Below are positions 57,827 through 64,000 of a stretch of DNA of 64,000 bases, piece by piece. Position numbers and translations under genes: made by a program. The notes beneath the pieces were generated by a model, which was not told the origin of the DNA, did no database searches, and was given only the letters and a program-made list of their open reading frames with translations. Numbering within the stretch: position 1 is the stretch's first letter; every line of letters begins with the position of its first letter. The stretch covers positions 6,076,001-6,140,000 of the forward strand of contig NZ_CP148752.1 of assembly GCF_040448305.1 (NCBI RefSeq). Direction: 5' to 3'. This stretch comes from Pseudomonas fluorescens. Lineage in GTDB: Bacteria > Pseudomonadota > Gammaproteobacteria > Pseudomonadales > Pseudomonadaceae.

Positions 57827-57855
57827 ATTCTATGCAAACTATTCGGCGGGTGCAA
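57827..57855 (-). promoter_or_regulatory. Distal promoter P1 of the tRNA-Tyr operon
   Basis: TTGCAC (57855-57850) and TAGAAT (57832-57827) are 17 bp apart on the minus strand. The discriminator GGCGCCCGC is GC-rich. The -35 box lies within the last codons of the SPOR gene. Confidence 0.6.
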
Positions 57856-58279
57856 CCCCCTCGCACGGCATTATTTTATGTTTTAACTCATTGAATTCTT
57901 TAGAAAGGTTTATCAGCTGCAAATCGTCCAGCCAACGCCGGCTTTCCGGTGCAATACGCACCCAATACCCTGCCCCTTCGGTCGCAGCTTTCGGCAGGGA
58001 TTGAAACTTGACCTCCATCCCGCTCAAACGACGCTCAACCGCCTGCGCAGCCTCCTGACGCGTATAGCCGCCCAGATAAAGGCAGCCATTGTCTGTCGAG
58101 ACAGCTTTACCCTTATCCTTGGAGACGTCACCCGCCTCGCTCAACAAGCGGATATCCTGTTGAGACCCGCGATACAGACTCAAAGGCGTGACATCCTTCG
58201 CGCGCAAAGGAGCCTCTTGTTGATGCCAGATGTAGTAGAAGCCATTGAGGACAAGCAGCAGCAGAAACAACCAACGCAT
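57839..58279 (-). CDS. SPOR-domain membrane protein
   Basis: The 146-residue protein starts MRWLFLLLLVLNGFYYIWHQ, a signal anchor, and then has a periplasmic region. The C-terminal part fits a SPOR fold: GCLYLGGYTRQEAAQAVERR followed by YWVRIAPESRR. SPOR domains bind denuded peptidoglycan at the division septum. The same gene follows coaX in P. aeruginosa (PA4278). The start at 58279 was chosen for the membrane anchor; longer frames overlap coaX. Confidence 0.8.
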   Translation of the reverse strand: MRWLFLLLLVLNGFYYIWHQQEAPLRAKDVTPLSLYRGSQQDIRLLSEAGDVSKDKGKAVSTDNGCLYLGGYTRQEAAQAVERRLSGMEVKFQSLPKAATEGAGYWVRIAPESRRWLDDLQLINLSKEFNELKHKIMPCEGVAPAE

Positions 58280-58286
58280 AAAAACC

Positions 58287-59036
58287 TCAGGACAAGGGAC
58301 AGGCCATGGCCAATCCGACAAACACCAAGTCCGAAACCACCCTGGCCCGAGGCACGACCTCAGTGACCAGGCCCGCATCCCCCCCGGTGAGGAATACGAC
58401 AAAGTCCTCACCCCAGTAACTGCGCGCCAATTCGAGCTGGGTCAGCACGAAACCGCGCAACATCAACAGACAACCACGCTCTACAGCCTCGACAGTCGCG
58501 CGACCAGGAACAAGACTTTCCTGAGCCTGCTCGGCCGCCAGATCCCCATAACGAATTTTGCGGGTGTGGGTGCGCAACTGGTTGCGCATCAACGGCATCC
58601 CCGGGCAGATGAAACCACCCAGGTGCTCTCCATCCGCCGCGATAAAGTCAGCGGTCACGGCCGTACCGAAATCGAGCACCAGGCACGCACCTGAAGCCAG
58701 ATGAAAACCTCCGAGCATTGCGAGCCACCGATCCAGCCCCAGCCGCTCAAACTCTTCATACCCATTGCGCACGCCTGACATTTCGCGCGCAGGCGTTGCG
58801 CACACAACCGGCACATCAAAGGTATCGCCGAGCAAAGACGTCAGCGTAACGGTTTCCTCCGCGGTCCTGACGCTCACCAACCGGCAAAACGTGAGGGCAA
58901 GCCCTTTGAGCGCTCCCAACCCCTCCAGCAATCCAAGATTGGAATCGACGACCCCTTCACCCAGCACCTGCCCGGCATTAGCGGCAAGCACACGCCACTT
59001 GATGAAACTATTCCCACAATCAAGCTCAAGAATCAT
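58287..59036 (-). CDS. coaX: Type III pantothenate kinase
   Basis: The 249-residue protein starts MILELDCGNSFIKWRV, with D6, N9 and K13 of the ATP-binding loop. It contains GLDRWLAMLGG, LVLDFGTAVTADF, and GGFICPGMPLMRNQL. It makes 4'-phosphopantothenate, the first step of coenzyme A synthesis. The ATG at 59036 overlaps the birA end by 11 bp. A GTG one codon upstream is also in frame. Confidence 0.95.
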   Translation of the reverse strand: MILELDCGNSFIKWRVLAANAGQVLGEGVVDSNLGLLEGLGALKGLALTFCRLVSVRTAEETVTLTSLLGDTFDVPVVCATPAREMSGVRNGYEEFERLGLDRWLAMLGGFHLASGACLVLDFGTAVTADFIAADGEHLGGFICPGMPLMRNQLRTHTRKIRYGDLAAEQAQESLVPGRATVEAVERGCLLMLRGFVLTQLELARSYWGEDFVVFLTGGDAGLVTEVVPRARVVSDLVFVGLAMACPLS

Positions 59037-59985
59037 CACGCAACCTCAGGCTCAACTCACCACCACTGAAGACTTTCTCCACACCATCCACCTTCAGGCG
59101 CAAGGCGCCCTGGCCATCAATACCAAGCACTTCACCATCAATTTGATTGACGCCGGCAATCAACGACACGCTTCGCCCCTGCCACAGGTGATTTTGCTCC
59201 CACTCTGACTGGATGACCAAAAAACCACCCGCTTGGTGACGAGCCAGGTATCGCTGCAGCATCTCCCCCAGCATCGCAACCAATTGGTTGCGATCAAACA
59301 ATTTGCCTGACTCGAGCCGCAGGGATGTCCACTGCTGGTCCACCTCATCAGCGGACTGCATGTTCACATTGATTCCCACCCCCAGGACCACGTGACACAC
59401 ATCAGCAGGATCACCAACCAACTCGAGCAGTATTCCCGCGATCTTTTTCTGACCTACAAGGACATCGTTAGGCCATTTCAATCCAGCGGCTGCAATACCG
59501 AGCTCACGTAACGTCTGCAAGACAGCGAGTCCAACGACAAGACTCAAGCCCTCCAGCTGACGCATCCCACCATCAATACGTAGCACCAGGCTGTAATAGA
59601 CGTTTTCCGCGAATGGACTGACCCACTTGCGACCACGTCGCCCGCGACCGGCAGTCTGCCGCTCCGAAAGCACCACAAAGGGTGCCGCCTGCCCGCGCCC
59701 AATAGCGCGCAGCGCTTCGGCATTGGTGGAGTCGACTGAATCGTAAACCTGGACGGGCCAGGCGCAAGAGTGCGCCTGAGCGCTTATCTCGGCAGGATCG
59801 AGCAGCGCTAATGGCGTGGACAATTGATAGCCGCGCCCACGAACCTTATGAATAGACAAACCCAGCTCAGCTTCCAAATGCTGAAGCTGCTTCCACACAG
59901 CACTACGACTGACGCCCAGGGCAGCACCCAATGCTTGACCCGAATGGAATCGGCCATCTTTAAGAAGCTTTAACAACGTCAGCAT
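59026..59985 (-). CDS. birA: Bifunctional biotin ligase / biotin operon repressor
   Basis: The 319-residue protein has an N-terminal winged helix-turn-helix (about 15-50, SGQALGAALGVSRSAVWKQL), the biotinyl-AMP loop GRGRRGR at 113-119, KWPNDV at 170-175 and a C-terminal SH3-like domain. It charges biotin onto carboxylases and can repress biotin genes. It lies just downstream of the rRNA operon, behind a terminator. Confidence 0.96.
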   Translation of the reverse strand: MLTLLKLLKDGRFHSGQALGAALGVSRSAVWKQLQHLEAELGLSIHKVRGRGYQLSTPLALLDPAEISAQAHSCAWPVQVYDSVDSTNAEALRAIGRGQAAPFVVLSERQTAGRGRRGRKWVSPFAENVYYSLVLRIDGGMRQLEGLSLVVGLAVLQTLRELGIAAAGLKWPNDVLVGQKKIAGILLELVGDPADVCHVVLGVGINVNMQSADEVDQQWTSLRLESGKLFDRNQLVAMLGEMLQRYLARHQAGGFLVIQSEWEQNHLWQGRSVSLIAGVNQIDGEVLGIDGQGALRLKVDGVEKVFSGGELSLRLRDDS

Positions 59986-60075
59986 GCAGGTCTCGCCTCA
60001 CAATGAGGCCCGCATGATAGCCACGCATCGAGCGATTGCATAGAAATCCAGCAGCCGTGGCTTTCCTGCAGACAA

Positions 60076-60111
60076 AAACAAAACCCCAACTGCTTTCGCA
60101 ATTGGGGTTTC
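60076..60111 (-). terminator. Terminator of the rRNA operon
   Basis: GAAACCCCAATTGC and GCAGTTGGGGTTT pair (one G-T) over a 4-nt loop, followed by TGTTTTTGTC on the minus strand. It lies 11 bp after the 5S 3' end. The rest of 59986-60121 shows no gene. Confidence 0.88.
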
Positions 60112-60121
60112 GGAATTTAAT

Positions 60122-60237
60122 CTTGACGATGACCTACTCTCACATGGGGAAACCCCACACTACCATCGGCGATGCATCGTTTCACTGCTGAGTTCGGGAT
60201 GGGATCAGGTGGTTCCAACGCTCTATGGTCGTCAAGA
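60122..60237 (-). rRNA. rrf: 5S ribosomal RNA
   Basis: 116 nt starting CTTGACGACCATAGAGCGTT and including CCCATCCCGAACTCAGCAGT. The ends pair with each other (CTTGACGA/TCGTCAAG). The 152-bp spacer to 23S has no gene. Confidence 0.96.
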
Positions 60238-60389
60238 AATTCGGGTACTGAGTCGTGGCCGGTTGGCCGCGCTTCAGCAAATTGGGTATGTGACAGCTTG
60301 GTGTTTTGTGAGTATCACGAACTTTCGGTTCTTTCGTCTTCACACACCGCAATCTGGCCTTTCGACGCAAATTGCTTGGGTGTTATATG

Positions 60390-63280
<2,891 letters not shown>

Positions 63281-63528
63281 ATATAACCCCAAGCAATCTG
63301 GTTATACTATGAAGACGACATTCGCCGAAAATTCGATTGAGCTCCTAAGAGCAACTCACAAATTTTACCTTAGCCTGATCCGTTACCAGTGAAAGTAACG
63401 TTCAGTCTATCTTTCTATCACATACCCAAATTTTTAAAGAACGAACTAGTCAAAGACTAGAAATCAACATTCACCATCGTCTCGATGGAATGCTCATTTC
63501 TAAGCTTTATACAATCAGAAGCAGTTAG

Positions 63529-63604
63529 TGGTGGAGCCAAACGGGATCGAACCGTTGACCTCCTGCGTGCAAGGCAGGCGCTCTCCCAGCTGAGCTATGG
63601 CCCC
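63529..63604 (-). tRNA. tRNA-Ala (TGC anticodon)
   Basis: The 76-nt cloverleaf starts GGGGCCATAGCTCAGCTGGG, has CTTGCAC in the anticodon loop and an encoded CCA. It lies in the 16S-23S spacer downstream of tRNA-Ile. The 248 bp between it and 23S contains only spacer and processing sequence. Confidence 0.97.
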
Positions 63605-63634
63605 GTATTTCTACAGGCGTTTCCCACACAAAAT

Positions 63635-63711
<77 letters not shown>

Positions 63712-63728
63712 AATTTCGAGCTGCTAAG

Positions 63729-63793
63729 GCCGACCTCACCCTGCTCTTTACCACAAAGCACGGGGTGCGCTCTAACCAACTAAGCTACAACCC
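63729..63793 (-). pseudogene. tRNA-Ile-derived remnant in the rRNA spacer
   Basis: On the minus strand it reads GGGTTGTAGCTTAGTTGGTT AGAGCGCACCCC, matching tRNA-Ile except for one missing base and one C to T change. The anticodon loop TGATAA is replaced by GTGCTTTGTGGTAAAGAGCA, itself an imperfect hairpin. GGGTGAGGTCGGC then resumes the match, after which homology ends before the T arm. It has no acceptor 3' half and cannot act as a tRNA. Confidence 0.8.
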
Positions 63794-63871
63794 TTTTGGC
63801 TGCTTCTTATCGTCTTCTTCAATGAATCAAGCAATTCGTGTGGGAACTTATGGAGCAGCTGAGTCGTCGAT

Positions 63872-64000
<129 letters not shown>

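Noticed and set aside
63721..63793. A third functional tRNA in the rRNA spacer
   Set aside because: The T arm and acceptor 3' strand are absent and the anticodon loop is replaced, so it is listed as a remnant.

Overview
The window is a chromosomal segment of a fluorescent-group Pseudomonas. The evidence is the gene order katA - ferritin - uvrA - MFS - ssb beside the ribosomal cluster, the order birA-coaX-SPOR gene-tRNA(Tyr,Gly,Thr,Trp)-secE, the high-GC codon use, and REP/REPIN repeats of the TGTGGGAGCGAGC type. It is mostly core genome. I see no insertion sequence, prophage, CRISPR array, toxin-antitoxin module or defence island.

Positions 1-16,100 form a variable, metabolic stretch: the end of an OmpW-like porin, two overlapping NAD(P)-dependent sugar-nucleotide epimerase-like genes, the large Lhr helicase, an MscS-family channel with a long N-terminal membrane region, an MFS exporter, a translationally coupled ybhP-clsB-ybhN phospholipid operon, and an alpha/beta hydrolase overlapping a DUF3182 gene. 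Five inverted REP pairs and one pair of a second REP family sit in the gaps. Positions 16,100-19,400 hold two regulator/target pairs: a GlxA-type AraC regulator divergent from a cysteine hydrolase, and an RclR-like AraC regulator convergent with an RclC-like (DUF417) membrane protein.

Positions 19,490-26,640 are DNA repair and oxidative stress: ssb and a YajR-like MFS gene in one operon, divergent uvrA, an FtnA-type ferritin lacking the heme-ligand Met, and katA.

Positions 26,830-57,700 are one long minus-strand information-processing block. In transcription order it runs tRNA(Tyr,Gly,Thr,Trp)-secE-nusG-rplKAJL-rpoBC, rpsLG-fusA-tuf, then the complete S10, spc and alpha operons to rplQ. It is punctuated by strong sigma-70 promoters before rpsL, rpsJ, rpsH and rpsM; three of these directly follow a hairpin that ends the preceding unit. 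A U-tailed attenuator separates rplL from rpoB. The tufB copy present between tRNA-Thr and tRNA-Trp in P. aeruginosa is missing here.

Positions 57,840-64,000 carry a SPOR-domain gene, coaX and birA, and then an rRNA operon on the same strand (16S, cut by the window edge, tRNA-Ile, tRNA-Ala, 23S, 5S). A tRNA-Ile-like remnant with a destroyed anticodon loop lies in the 16S-23S spacer. The most unusual items are this pseudo-tRNA, the hairpin/promoter junctions of the ribosomal cluster, and the REPIN distribution. No clearly undescribed multi-gene system is evident.
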